A stretch of DNA of 64,000 nucleotides from Nageia nagi (GCA_050084985.1 JBITNC010000001.1:133424001-133488000); one strand, 5' to 3'. Counted from the first letter of the stretch, positions 35,760 to 48,520 are shown. Made by a program: numbers and translations. The notes: generated by a model not told the origin, from the sequence alone.

Positions 35760-38100
35760 CTTCTATATATGGTGGAAGGATTATAATCATCTTATCTTAT
35801 ATAGGATTGGACAAGATGTTGATATGATAGATAGCATGTAATGCGATCATATTTTGATTTAAAAGGACCCTTTTGCAAGACAACATAAGCCAAATGCATT
35901 CATGATGGAGTAGTAGTCCTTGAGATGATTTCTTCCTCATTACCTATTGGTATCCTTTCTGCTAGATAAGTTAGGTCTAGGGGAATACTATGAGCATGAT
36001 AAGAATGAGAAATCTTTAACTAAGTTAAACATTATCTTAATTCATTTAAGGTATCTTCTATTTCTCAAGGAGTTACTCTCCTTGATATTTCTCTACTAGA
36101 TCTGTGAGACCTATGACTAGGTTGTTACTCTTAATAGATCTCACCATATGGCTCTTATTGTTGATGAGCCATTTGAGAATGAGTATTAACCATTCTCTTT
36201 TGTTTTTGTTTTTTAGCACCCTACTCTTTTCAATTGTTCTTTTGGTTTTGATTTTTGATTAGGCAAGGAAAAGACAACATAAATCATTCATAGCAATTAT
36301 ATTTTATTTTGGCTTTTATATTATCAAGAAAAAGCAAGTATATGCACAAACAACCTACTTATAATTCACCTTTGCGATGTGATTATCTTGTATAATTTTA
36401 TTTAATAAATTGAATTATTTTTTCTTTGATAAAAAATGTGAATGATTCATTTTATTTTTTGTTAATTTTCTTAGATTGGTTTTTTCTAGTCAACTATTTA
36501 AATAAAAGGAGGTTGGAATCCTATAGGTAATCTATGGCAAAGTATTGAATTGGTATCTAAAATGGTCTCCTTAGTGCAATGGGGCTTGGGGAATGCCATT
36601 GAAAACTATCTTGATAGTGGAATCCAAGCATAGCCTCCTTATTTATAGTCATTTGATGAAAAATGATGACTTTTACCCTAGAACCTAGTATTCATCTCTA
36701 GGTTTGGCTCTACAACTTATAGTGTGGTCAGTGGGTACACGAAATATAGAATGAATGGTTGGTCATCACTTCCAACTCATTGATGTATATATATTTTTAA
36801 AGGTCTTATGCATATATATTAAAAATAAAATAACTCATGATAACTATAACCCAACCCAACATACATGTCCTTTGATTATATTTTATTAGTATGAAATAAA
36901 CAATATTTTAATTAGTGAGATCTTTATCTAACCCATGAGGTTCATTTATCATTTAGTGTGATTATTTAATGAAGTTTTAATAAAATTCATTTATTCCTAT
37001 TAAATTTGTAAGTGACTTAGTGAATTTATTTAACCCTTATTAGAGTCACAATCCTTCTACCTCCTTTTGGAGTGGTAAGGCAGATAAGAATAGTTTTAAT
37101 GTGAGATAAATTTCTTTAGATGAGGTTCTTTAACTCCCCTTCGAGTCACAATCCTTTGACCTCCTTATGGAGTGGTAAGGTAGATAGGAAGAGTTTTAAT
37201 GTGTAATAGATTTCCTTAAATTAGGTTCTTTAACACCCCTTCAATTTACCATCCTTCAACTCTATTTTGAAGTAATGTGGTAGACCATCGAAGAGTATTA
37301 ATGTGAAAGGAAAAGCACCCACCCAATAAATTAACCAAGTTAATGTGTTTTGAGTTTACCTTTGACTTGATAAATTGATTTTATGTTTATTTCATTTTTT
37401 AAGTGAAAATTATTTCCTCCTTTTGAGTGCATAAGTGACTTAGTGAAGATTCTTTACTGATTTTAGTGATAAAAAGTGAAAAGAGGAAAAAAGAGTTCAT
37501 TTACTCCTTTCCCGTTATACCCATTCTTATCACCTAAGGTCACCTTTCGATGCAAAAGGAGAGCATATGTGGGTATAAAAGAAAGTATTAAGTGATTTTA
37601 TTTTTCATTCCCAAATCCCTCAAAGATAAAAAATTCATATAATTTATTCAAATAAAGCAAATGATTAACGCATATTCCTTAATCATACATCTAGCCTTCC
37701 TATATGCAATCTAGGCAAAAGAAATCACAAACAAGGGGTTCTTTTCTATTTTTTCATTTTTAATGCCTATTTTATACTTTCAAGATTCACAAAAGTTGAA
37801 ACTTATACCTATTTGATGATGGTTTCAAATTTTCACACAGAGTCGTTGGCAATCCAGTATAGATCATTGGCATTTCAAATAGATTGATAGCATTTCAATA
37901 AAAGTTGTTGGCATTTCAACATAAATTGTTTACACTTGATGATGATAGTCAATGATCACTCAGATAGAAAATAAAGAACAAGAAAAAATAAATAGTATTA
38001 GTTTTAGTAACAATTCTATAAACATAGAAGATAAAAAATGAAATATAAATAGTAAGAAATACCCCCTACACCTCATTTTTTGTGTAGACTATATGTGAGG
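35760..38100 (-). other. Gypsy-1 5' leader
   Basis: About 2.3 kb between the primer site and gag. It contains a three-copy repeat (37020-37300) and a run of GTTGGCATTTCAA-like words (37840-37930). No ORF over 60 codons is convincing. Confidence 0.65.
37020..37300. repeat. Three-copy repeat, about 105 bp, in the Gypsy-1 leader
   Basis: Units with CTCCTTTTGGAGTGGTAAGG, GAGTTTTAATGTG and GGTTCTTTAACTCCCCTTC start near 37035, 37145 and 37250. The last copy is more diverged. CTCCTTTTGGAG is itself a perfect palindrome. Confidence 0.8.
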
Positions 38101-38121
38101 GCCCTCCTTTTAGTGCCAAAA
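38101..38121 (-). other. Gypsy-1 candidate primer binding site
   Basis: On the - strand TTTTGGCACTAAAAGGAGGG follows the LTR end GAGTAAACA. It begins like the TTTGGCGCC-type sites of Tat/Athila elements but is altered after the first bases. I cannot name the tRNA. Confidence 0.55.
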
Positions 38122-38933
38122 TGTTTACTCAAAAATCAACCCTGTAAGTATGCAAAAATAAAAGCTATCATAACAAAAAAAAAACTCTTTATTGATCTTT
38201 GAATAACCCTTAATTTTAATTACAGATTGCCTTGTAATGGAGGGCTTCAGTACAATGCATAATATAGGCCTCTTAGAGGCCCTTCTTTACTGATGTCTTC
38301 AAGCTCTAGATGTCATTTGATTGAACTTGCAATAAGAGGGATTTTGATTGCTACTTCCTTGCTATTCCTTGGCTTCTCTTTGCCTTAATTAGTTGCTAGT
38401 ATTGGAATCCTACACATGCACAAACTAGCAACCCATTAAACATACCTATTCATGCTCTATGATTATAATAAATAAACATGAAATAACCATCATATAAGCA
38501 AAAATAGTAAACTAAAATATACTTAGCGATATGGTTCTAATTATATCAATTAAGGTTTCCTTTTTTCTCTCTCTTTTCTCCTTGGAAGAAGTCTTACCTA
38601 TAGATTTTCTAAGGTAGCATTAGTTGCTATTTTGGAATGCAAGGTTGGATGAAAAAATCTCATCCATCCTTGTCATGGATTAAATTTGTGCAAGGAATCA
38701 TCCTTGATCCATTGGTGCATTTCCTTGGGTTCTTGATTTTTTATTTTTTTCTTTGTATTTTCTCTTTACAAGATCGTTGACAATTACCCATCGGGAGCCA
38801 ATGATCGGATATGATCGATGGTGATTGTAATGAATCGCCAATGACTGATAGACTTTGGAAAACTTTAATGTTTGCCTAAAATTTTATCCCCCTCTTTCAT
38901 TTATCGAAAGAGAGTCATTTTTAAATGTTTACA
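38122..38933 (-). repeat. Gypsy-1 5' LTR
   Basis: 812 bp, from TGTAAACATTT to GAGTAAACA on the - strand. It pairs with 22254-23085 and is followed by the target duplication TGTAG. Confidence 0.95.
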
Positions 38934-39117
38934 TGTAGGATAAGTTACATTAATTTATTCACAAATACTTAAGAGGTATTTAGGGATAATTTTAAGTATT
39001 AGTGAATTTACATTACCTTATTCATTAAATACTTAAGGTATCTAGGATACCTTTAAGTATTAAATGAATTTACATCAAGAGACATTACAATAATGCATTA
39101 TACATTCCCACACCAAT

Positions 39118-40170
39118 ACCTTGGACTTCAAGGACTAATTTATCACCTATCACAACTGCATCTTTTTTATACTTATGAAAATTTTCAAATGTAGACTTTT
39201 CAAACCACATGTGGTCAGTGCACCCAAGGTTAATAATCTAATCATTTGAGAAGGTATGAGACTTGGAGTAAAAAGCACAAACATAAGTATAATTCTTATT
39301 CTTCTTCTTGACATTAAAGTTGTTTGATTTATTAGATATTTTGCCACCTTGTTCTTTTTTTTTTATTGTAGTAATGTGATTCCCTATGATCATAGATGCC
39401 ATAGAAATTATGATTGCCATCAAAGTTAGCTTTGGAGTTTCTTGACTTGTTATGGTAATTCTATTATTTGTTTCCACCTTTCTTGAAGTGTCTTTTGGGA
39501 GCATGTGAAAACTACTTTTGGTTATTGAACTTCTTTTTGAAGTGAGTCTTCATTCGTCCTAGTGCCATAGAATGCTCCATAGGAGAGGGGATCAATAACT
39601 TTTTATTCAATGTTTTCTCATGTTTCAAGAGAAGTATTGAAAGATTTTTCAAGGAAAACACTTCTTCATCATCAACCCTTGTATCAATAACTATCATGAA
39701 GTGACTAAATTTATTAGAGAGGCTTTGAAGGATGATGGATAACATAAACTCATCATTGATCCAATTGCAACCACACCGCATAAGTTGTATCCTAAGGTTA
39801 ATAATCTTGTTCAAGTATATAGCCATACTTTCATTTTCCTCTTGATATTATTGCAATAATTTTTAAAGAATGGTGAACCTTCTGAAAAATTTGGTACTGA
39901 GGTAGAATTTCTTCAACCTATCCCAAGCTTCCTTTGTAGAGTTTAAAGAAGAGATCATGAGAAGGACTTCATCTAAAAATGCATGAAAGATCATAGATGT
40001 TGCCAACTCATTATTTATGTTGTAAGCTTTAAGTGCCTTCTCATTTGTTGGAGCAAATTAGATTTTATTTACAATTTGCCATAATGTTTGTGCTTGGAGC
40101 TCTACTTTCATCCTAGGTTTCCAAATACCTAGTTGGAACTATCTAGGATGTGCTTAGGTGAAAAAGAGTT
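39118..40170 (-). pseudogene. Copia D gag
   Basis: Decayed Ty1/copia Gag, the right-hand continuation of element D after the LTR insertion at 39112. The clearest open piece (39512-39826) has the UBN2-type pattern RLMRCGCNWINDEFMLSIIL-like sequence, followed by SLSNKFSHFMIVIDT. 39238-39504 has lysine-rich sequence around a degenerate zinc knuckle. 39150-39347 overlaps it in another frame. The N-terminal part near 40100-40170 reads KVELQAQTLW with stops. It matches 17640-18690 of copia A. Confidence 0.82.
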
Positions 40171-41206
40171 TCCTATTTGCTACAAAAGAAGGTAAAAGTG
40201 TTAACTAATGTAAGCGTGTTAAATTTGAGAACCAAACATTAATAAATTATACATGTTAAGTTTAATCATAAATCAATCATACATGTTAATTATACATGTT
40301 GAATTTATCAAAGATGATCAATAAGGTATGATTAAATTGTTAACCAATTTCACATGTGCAAAAGGTTCTCATCGAATCATATATCTCATACATCCAACAT
40401 TTTGTCATAACCAAGTAATATATTCATAGAGAGGGTAAATTTGAGGCTTTTTTTCTTATTTGAAATTATGCCTACACTTGGCTACCTGCAAAGTGGAGCC
40501 CAAGTCCTACCAATCCTCAACTAATTTGCCTTGGTTAACAATATACTCTCATAAGGAAGAGTACTAGCTATTTTTCAAGATTGTGACATATGTTGGATTG
40601 GCCAAATTATTATCTTCATTAGGTTTTCAATTTTCCTCTTAAGTTATCAAGATAATCCTTAAATGGAGGGGCAGACATGTGGTATCACTACACACATGCC
40701 TATTCGCCTATATATATTTATATATAAACCAAGAGAGGAATTAGTGGTAATTAATAAGTACAAAATTTTCACCACTTGGATTGATAGACTAAAAGGCTCC
40801 ACTCTACTTTGTCCTCACCTCATGGCTTCCCAAATAAGTTATATTATAGATCAAAATATGCAAATGTGTTCATTTTAGGGGAACCACTTATAATGTTTGC
40901 AATTTTATAAAAATATAAAGCAAAGGTGCATAAAATAAAGTGCTTAAAATGAAACATTATCCAAACTTGAAACCTAAGATTCCATATAATGCACCATCCA
41001 AAATATAAGTAGGTTTTATCATAATACCAAAAAAGGACCTTTCTACAAAAATGCATGAGTTCATTTTTAAGTAATAACAAGGAGTTCCCCTCCTTTTTAA
41101 TAAAGCATTCATTTTAGTAAAAACAATCTATGCTTAAAAAAATATACTTATCCCATGCTTAAAGTACACTTAGCAAAATTCTATGTTTAAAGACATATGC
41201 TTAAAG
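40171..41206 (-). other. Copia D leader, left of Gypsy-2
   Basis: Non-coding leader matching 18700-19700 of copia A. It includes short repeats of CATGTTAATTATACATGTT and of TATGCTTAAAGTAC-like words near 41130-41205. It is interrupted at 41212 by Gypsy-2. Confidence 0.7.
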
Positions 41207-41211
41207 TATAC

Positions 41212-42343
41212 TATTGGTTGCTATAGCATAACCTCAAAGGGTTTGGTCTGGTTATGTTTTCCACTACCCATAATGGTAGGTTCTTTGAAAGAGTAGAAGG
41301 TGGTGGGGATGTGCTCATGTTGGTTTTTTGCTCAATCTTTAGTTTGTAGGCTAGTTCCTATCTATATTTAAGGTTAAAAGTAATTAGAAAGAAATGAAAG
41401 GATAAAGAGTTATAGGAAAAAGATAAGTAAATAAAAAAATATTTAAAATAAGAAATATAAAACCCGAGCATTATAGCATAGGTAGCAATCCATGACCAAG
41501 ATCAAGAATAGTAAGCTATCTCACACCTGGGGTCTTGCAATCACAATACATAGCCACAATTTAAAGAAAACATTTCACACAAAACATTCACAAAAGCAAT
41601 AAATAGCCACTTTGTTGCAAGAGGGCAAAGCATTGCCTATTTGTATCATCATATGTGAATATATCTTACAGATTTGGGCAAATTTACTAGAATGTTTAAT
41701 AAAAAATTATGACATCATCACTCAAAATTGATAGGCTCTATTTGATATCTTAATAAATCTTTACCTTCCATTGCTTATTTTGAGACCCATTGATTTCAAT
41801 CAAAAACTATGATATCATCACTCAAAATCAGTGGGCTCTATTAAATGTCTTGGATTTGAATTTATACAACTCCCAAACATTTGTATTAACAATTTTTGGA
41901 CACTCTAAGGGAATGAATATAACTCCTAAACACTTGTATTACAATTCTCAAGCATCTAAGAGAAAGAAAATAACTCCTAAACACTTGTATTTACAATTCT
42001 TAGGCACTCTAAGAGAAAGAAAATAACTCTTGAACACTCTTATTTACAATTATTGAGCACTCTAAGAGAAAAAAAATAACTCCAAGACACTTGTATTTAC
42101 AATTCTTGGGCACCCTAAGAGAAAGAAAATAACTTCTAGATACTCTTATTTATAATTTTTGGGTAGTCTAAGAGAAAGAAAATAACTTTCAAACACTTGT
42201 ATTTACAATTCTTAGGCACTCTAAGAGAAAGAAAATAACTTCTAGACACTCTTAAGAGAAAGAAATGAGGATAGAAGTAATTGATAAGAATAAAGAATAA
42301 TTTTATATTACCCTGATTCAGAGTGTAATTATGAAAGAATACA
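41212..42343 (-). repeat. Gypsy-2 3' LTR, internally deleted
   Basis: 1132 bp. It is homologous to the other LTR but lacks about 0.75 kb present there (at 41698, opposite about 52155-52895) and its outer end is shorter. It contains a minisatellite of about 53 bp units (41860-42260). Confidence 0.88.
41860..42260. repeat. Minisatellite of about 53 bp in the Gypsy-2 3' LTR
   Basis: About seven copies of a unit with ACTCCTAAACACTTGTATTT, then ACAATTCTTGGGCACTC and TAAGAGAAAGAAAATA. The other LTR has its own array at 53050-53460. Confidence 0.9.
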
Positions 42344-42349
42344 ATCTTT

Positions 42350-45300
42350 TGGTGGCTTTTTAGGATCTTTTCCTACTAGAGAATGGAACCATGTACTTAT
42401 TGCTTCTAGTAGCTTATTTAGAGGTAGACTTGGTAAAGGTCTTAGCTACTAGAATCAGCTTTACTGGGAGGAATGGGTGCATCTTTTTATTTAGATATCT
42501 AAGATCTTTATATTCAATCTATGATAAGATAGGGAATGTCTTAATCTTCATTATATCTGCTCTAAACCCTATTAAAACATTTTCTAGCCTTCCAACATAC
42601 AAAAAATTTAGGATTACTTCTTGATCCAGCTCATTTATTTGCTGTAAGTCTAAAATTTCCTTCTCAAAAAAGGACTATTCAAGAAATTATGTGTATTGGC
42701 TACCTAATTGGCAACATTACCTTATACATTTTGTTCTTCCTATAATTTGGAAGCTTTCATCTCAATCAAAAAATTAAAGAATTTGTTAATGAATCTAAGC
42801 TCTGTTGTGAGCTAATGCTTATCAATATCCATGTTGAACACTAAATTTTAGAGATCACATATATCTCGGGTCCTCCTTAGATAGAACTATCTTGGTTTGG
42901 GAGTGATCGCTGCTATATCTTTTTCCATTAGGACCCTTAACTAGGCTTGCATTTTTTCTAAGACTGACCTAGGTGTGTCTAGAGCCAACTAATGGAGAGC
43001 AGTTTGAATGTAAAATTGCTTAATTGCCTATATTATTTGTTCCTTCAGTAGATGCAAGTGTGATAATGTTATCATTCTATCTCTAACTTATTTTAATAAG
43101 GATTTTCTAAAATCCTTTATGAGCAATAACAACTTTGAATTATCATCAGATAAAACTTTATTCATTGTAATGATATTTTGTAGCTCTGTCTCAACCTACT
43201 TATCCTTTTGAGCATCAATGATTATAGCCTAAGCTTTGAGATCTTGTATTATTTGATTTGTAGCATCTAGCTTAGCTTTTCTCATTGTTATGCTCTTATC
43301 AAATTCTAACTTCTACTTGTCAAGCTTTGCAATCAAGTCTCTATTTTTATTCTATAACCTAACTACTATTTTTTCTTTAAGGGAGTAGTCTTTCTTATAC
43401 TAATATATTTTTTTGTCCAATTTTTCTATCTTAGTCTCCATTGCTTGAAGAATTTTATCGATTTCCAATTAAGTATTTATTAGGAATCTTGACTCATCAA
43501 TTGCTGGTGCACTCTACATATTTACATCAATTATAGCTATGGAAGCAGTGTCTAATTACCCTTATTTGAAAGGTATCTATGCTATTTTAATATCTCCTAT
43601 TTCTATCACTTTGCTCAAAATTCTCAACTGTTGCTCAGGGAGCATAGGAGGCTTATTAACAAAAGTTGCCCAATCAATGGGATCTACAATTTATGTAGAA
43701 AAAATATATTTTATCTCATCTTATGAGGTTATAGGAATCAAAGAATGGAGAGGAGTAATTCCACCTAAAGTAGATGTCATAACCTATTGGATGGGCTATG
43801 ACTATCAGAGAGGTGTTAGTTCTTGAAATTTTATTTCTTACTCTACCTCTTCCATGACCTTATCTTCATCATCAGCTTTGTCCATTGGGTTAGAGTCTTT
43901 CTTCTTTTTGGATTCATCATCATCATCTCTTGATCCTCCTCTAGGTGTAGCTATTAGAGATCTACTTGCTCCAAGTATGCTTCCCTTGCCTTGTTGAGTT
44001 TGGGTTTGCTCTTTTTTCATGGTTTATTCTTATGCATAGGATTTTTATGTAGCACTAGTATCTACATGTTATAGCTCTCTTAACTCTTTTGTATAAAAAA
44101 TATTTGCCTCTTTTGCCACTACCTTTGGAATTTCTTCTGTAGCCTTTGAAGGTGGAGGTATAGTCATTTGTGATTGTAACCTTATTGTAGTGGTGTAGAT
44201 CTTTTTTATAGGCCTCTCTTCTTTCTTTAAGGTTTGTTATTTTTGAGCAAAGGTTTAAATTTTCCTTTTCTTCTTTGGAGAAGAATCCTAGGAAGAGGTG
44301 GTAGTGTTTGAGGGATTTTGCTCTCCCTTCTTTGAAAGCTCAACCATGTTGGATGATTGTCCTAGTTGTACTGGCCTTTCTCTTATAGAAAATTTTCCTT
44401 GAAAATGAGGAGGAAGGGGCTATCCCAACTCTAGCAAAGGATATTTAGCATATTTAGCCTCCTTGTACTTGTCATATTTGAATTTTTCCAATAATTCACT
44501 CTCTATGTTGAACTTTGTAAAATAATGAATTTTATTGGGACCCCACCTAAGATTTGCTAACTAGGTGAGGACTTCTAGGTTAAGGACAAAATCTTATCAC
44601 TTATTTTTCTAATTTTTATATTTCCTTATCCCCTCAAGGGCCATCCAAGCCTTATTCAAGGGTGTGAACTCCCAATCAGGGTACACTTCTACCTCTTGTA
44701 TAGTTTTATTTACAAAATATTCTATATGAGGCCTACTCTCATGAACAAAAGCTGAACATTTTTTGTTTGACCTTATTACTTAGATCATTTCTCTTGAAGG
44801 GTCATACATCCATGGAACTTCTATCATATCTAATTTAAAATTTTGTACAATGAATTCAACTATACTATCTTTACATCTTAATTTTAAAAGAGTAAAATTT
44901 TCAGAAGCTGGTATATCTACAATAGATTTAAAATTACCTTCGAACCCATATTTGGTCTCTATGGAACAAATTTTCTTTCCCATTTCTATTGAATATAGTT
45001 AGGGGGTTACATACTTATGTAATAAAAAAGGTTTCTCAAAATACCCATACCTAATTATTATGGTGTGATCTCATAAAAAGTACTAGTCATCGATTTTGTT
45101 TCCTTCTTATAGCTCCCTCATTGTACTTTTACACAATCTACTAGGGAGTTTTTTGATCAAAATTTATAATGCTATTACATAGAACTTGTCCATGAACTTG
45201 TAGTATGATCCATGCAACTTACTCAAACTTGGTACCGTTAGGTCGATTGGTAATGATGCAGCATTGGGATTCATCGACTGAACTAGCAGCCTTACCTCTA

Positions 45301-45850
45301 TATGTTTATCAAGATTTTAATGGGCAAAGAGCCACCAAAGATATGAAGAGTATCTGAAGTCTAATTTTTCAATTTTGAATAGACACCTCTTTCTTTTATT
45401 GGTAATGAAAGTTTGAAAGTCATAGAAGACATGATCCTCTGTAATATTATAAGCCATACATACCATGGCTTCATCTATTTTAATCTAGGTTTTTTTCTAG
45501 AATAATTACCAATGCATGCAACACCTCTCTATCCTTTTTCTTATAAATAGGGCTATTTGATAGTTTGGAAAGAGTTGGGCCTTCCTATTTTCTTGATATC
45601 TTCTGCTAATCTAGCTCACCATCTCATCTTGATTCACATAAAAGTCATTCTTCTCCTTTTTTAAATCAATTTGTTTCTTCATATGAAAAGTCCAATCAAC
45701 TAGAACAACAAATGCTTGGTCAAGCTAAATTAATGTTGAACATTAATGGCTACCTACTTTTTGAGAACTATGTGCAAAAGATGTACACATCCCTCTTTTT
45801 TTTTGAAAACTATTTACAATATACATTGCTTTACAGGTACTACAAGATCA
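42350..45850 (-). pseudogene. Gypsy-2 extra ORF region downstream of integrase
   Basis: About 3.3 kb on the same strand as pol, heavily broken. Three parts can be seen. 44780-45300 is a folded-looking part with LLVQSMNPNAASLPIDLT and the open piece 44780-44983 (MGKKICSIETKYGFEG). 43838-44400 is a charged low-complexity part (GGSRDDDDESKKKKDSN). 43000-43500 is a heptad-like, Leu/Ile/Lys-rich part (LEIDKILQAMETKIEKLDKK) that suggests a coiled coil. I do not recognise the protein. The ORF at 43539-43826 (+) is a shadow. Confidence 0.5.
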
Positions 45851-45862
45851 TCTCATCACCCG

Positions 45863-46756
45863 CTAATGTTTCAAATAGATCTTGTTGATGGGGATAGGTA
45901 ATTCTTGGGACCTAATAATATCTTGCAATTTGAATGCATTACTTTGCATGGCTTGAGTGATGATGTAAGGTTCACTTGAAAGAGAATCAAATTTTTGATA
46001 TCTTCTAGGCTTTGGTATTTCCTCATCCCATTTGAGGATAATATTACTTGGTTCAAACTTCACTTGGGAAGACTTTTTCTTATCAAACCACTTCTTGATA
46101 ATGTGTTGGTGATGCTAGAATGATTCATATGCATTATTTTGATCTTCCTCCAATTTTAGAAGCTGACTATACCTGGATTGTAGTGGCTCAAAGTGATGGT
46201 CCTTCATTTCTTGTAGGATTTTAAATGTTGGTAACTCCATGTGTATTGGCAACATAGGTCTTTTACCATATACCAATGCACATAGGGATGTCTTTATTTT
46301 TGATTTTATATTGATCCTATCTACCCATAATGCAAATTCTAGTTATGTATGCTATTGTCTAGGATTCCCTTCAATTATTCTCTTGATGATCCAAGTTAGA
46401 TTTTTTTTAGTTGATTCAGCTAACTTGTTACCTTATGGGTAATAGTTTGAAGAGAATAACTAGTACACTCCATATTGAGCCACAAAGCTTGATAAATTAC
46501 CTTTAATAAATGTTGGGCCATTATCTGACATAATAGTTTATGGGATTCCAAAGCAAGTGATTATCCTTTTAATCATTTCTATCATCACTTCTTGATCTGG
46601 ATTTTTACATAGCATAGCCTTTGACCATCTAGTGAAGTAATCTGTTGCAATTAAAATAAACTTGTGGCCTACCAAAAAGTTTGGGTTTATAACACCAATG
46701 AAGTCCATACCCCATTTTTGTAAGGGTTCTTCAATTACAACATGTTTAAGAGGCAT
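45863..46756 (-). pseudogene. Gypsy-2 integrase
   Basis: Ty3/gypsy integrase. The open piece 46538-46756 has KWGMDFIGVINP and FILIATDYFTRWSKA (first catalytic Asp). After a break, SDNGPTFIKG (second Asp) is read at about 46500-46535. The C-terminal part 45863-46063 has FEPSNIILKWDEEIPKPRR. The + strand ORF 46239-46442 is a shadow. Confidence 0.9.
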
Positions 46757-46762
46757 TGTAGC

Positions 46763-46954
46763 TTATCTCCTCTTTCCCATAAATATGTTGCATTTATCAC
46801 ATTCTTGAGCAATCTTAAATGAATCTTGAAATATAGTGGGCCAATAATATCTAGCTTGTAATACTTTTACTACTATAGTTGGTCCACTATAATGCTCACT
46901 AGAGAATTCGTAATGAAATTCATGCAATATTCTATGGGATTCATCTTGAGTCAC
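46763..46954 (-). pseudogene. Gypsy-2 pre-integrase zinc-binding region
   Basis: Open 63-codon stretch with the His-His-Cys-Cys pattern before integrase: RILHEFHYEFSSEHYSGPTI, then ARYYWPT and AQECDKCNIFMGKRR. Both Cys of the CDKC pair are kept. Confidence 0.88.
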
Positions 46955-47250
46955 ACATCTTAGTAGGGTTTGATCAAATTTTTTTTATACAGATGATCAT
47001 CTATCATGAAAAACTTGAGGGTATTCAACTTGAATCTCCTTCTTTGAAATCTATTCAGAGCTTCAAGACACCTGTCTATTTGAAAATAAAACATGATTTA
47101 TTTAATCCAATCACTTTTTGGATTGAGTTGCTATTCATTCTCCATAAGAGCGATCATATATGAAGCTTTAGCTATATTTTCACAAAGAGCCCTACCTTTT
47201 ATCAGCTTGGTTGGCTTAATTTCTATATCATATTCTATTATTTTAGTAAT

Positions 47251-47643
47251 CTAATCAACCTTTCCTTCACCTAGATCTCCTTGTATAACATAATTTCTTA
47301 CATCTAGATGGATAGTAAATACAAGGATTATATTATGGGAGATATAATGCTTTAAGTTTTTAAGCCCTTTCATTATGGAAAACACTTGTTTTTCAATAAA
47401 TGAGTACCTTTGCTGGTGTTGATACAGTGTTTGACTATGAAAGGTAATCGAATGTTCTTCATTATTATCATCCTTTTGTGTTAGAATTGGAGCAATGCTC
47501 CTATCTGTTCCATGTGCATACATGATAAAATCTTTTGCCATATTAGGATTTTTAAGCATAGAAGCTTCTATTATTGCCTTTTTTATTTCTTTGAAGGCTA
47601 ATTTTGCTCCATATGACCAAGAAAATACATCTTTCTTTAGCAT
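47251..47643 (-). pseudogene. Gypsy-2 RNase H (first)
   Basis: A 130-codon open stretch fused in order to reverse transcriptase. It has AKLAFKEIKKAI, DFIMYAHGTDRSIAPILTQK, ITFHSQTLYQHQQRYSFIEK and KGLKNLKHYI. This is the ordinary gypsy RNase H, distinct from the archaeal-type domain at 48709-49268. Confidence 0.9.
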
Positions 47644-47649
47644 TGATGT

Positions 47650-48520
47650 GATTAGGTATACAATATTTGAAAAATTATTGATGAATTTTCTAATAAAATT
47701 GATTTGACCAAGGAATGATTATAAGACCTTGTTGGAGGGAAGTGGCAATGATTCTATAGCTTTTACTTTGCCTATATCAATTGCTAGTAACTCTTTTGAG
47801 ACAATGTGGCCAAGTAATTTTACTTGGTTGACCATAAAAATTATTATTTTTGGATTTATTATAATGCCAAATTTCATGCATTTTTCAAAAACTTATCTAA
47901 GATGTTTTAGGTGATAATTTTTGCTTTTGAAGAAGATTGTGATATCATCTAGATAGATCAATATAATCTTATTTATTAGTTTTTCAAATGCATGATCCAT
48001 TACTCTTTAAAAGGTAGCTTCCACATTAGAAAGACCAAATGGCATTCTTTGAGAAGCAAATATTCTCCATTTAGTTGTAAATGTAGTTTTGAATTGATCT
48101 TCATCTTTCATCCAAATCTAGTTAAATCCTAAGTAACCATCAATCATTGAAAAATAATAAGCTTTGGCTGCTATATGTAGGATTTGCTCTATAGGAGGGA
48201 GAGGGTAATTATCTTTAAGAGACACTTAATTCAAATTTTTAAAATCAACATAGAGTCTAATTTCTCCACTTTTCTTTCTAATAGGAACTAGATTTACAAC
48301 CCAAGAAGAATGCTTGATAGGATAAATAATTTTTGAATCAAGCAACTTGATTAACTCTTATTTCATAGCTTTTGCTATTTTTGGGTTGACTAGTCTTTAT
48401 TTTTGTCTATATGATTTGACATCTGGTTCAAGCTCAATTATGTGTTGGATGACACTCTTGTCATATGTCTTAAGATCATCATAAGTCTATATACTTCTTG
48501 GGTTCTACTTCTAGCTCAAC
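47650..48520 (-). pseudogene. Gypsy-2 reverse transcriptase
   Basis: Ty3/gypsy reverse transcriptase, readable through several stops. Motifs: SGEIRLYVDFKNLN, YYFSMIDGYLGFN, MPFGLSN, and the active site IYLDDITIF near 47940. A VKLLGHIVS motif follows. No single ORF over 62 codons remains on this strand. Confidence 0.88.

Larger units (their letters stand above)
22254..38933 (-). mobile_element. Gypsy-1: large Ty3/gypsy (Tat-type) retrotransposon
   Basis: A 16,680 bp element with LTRs at 22254-23085 and 38122-38933 and a perfect target duplication TGTAG (22249-22253 and 38934-38938). It lies inside a copia LTR: removing it rejoins GAGATGGAG-TGTAG-GATAAG, which matches the intact LTR at about 7577-7592. 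Domain order on the - strand is gag, protease, reverse transcriptase, RNase H, archaeal-type RNase H, integrase, then about 6 kb with an extra ORF region. A second RNase H after the first is the mark of the Tat lineage. All genes are broken by stops and frameshifts. Confidence 0.96.
21871..39112 (-). mobile_element. A/D-family LTR split by Gypsy-1
   Basis: The LTR consists of 21871-22253 (383 bp) and 38939-39112 (174 bp). Together it is about 557 bp, equal in size to the family LTRs elsewhere in the window. It is flanked by TTAAT (21866-21870) and CCAAT (39113-39117), compatible with a decayed 5 bp duplication. The uninterrupted site in copia A (17630-17640) reads CTAAT. The right side continues into gag of element D. 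It is either a solo LTR or the 5' LTR of element A with a rearranged left neighbour. Confidence 0.85.

Noticed and set aside
38101-38121. Naming the tRNA that primes Gypsy-1
   Set aside because: The site is too altered after TTTTGGC to assign.
43539-43826. 95-codon + strand ORF in Gypsy-2
   Set aside because: It is opposite to the decayed downstream ORF of the element, and it has no family match or independent support.
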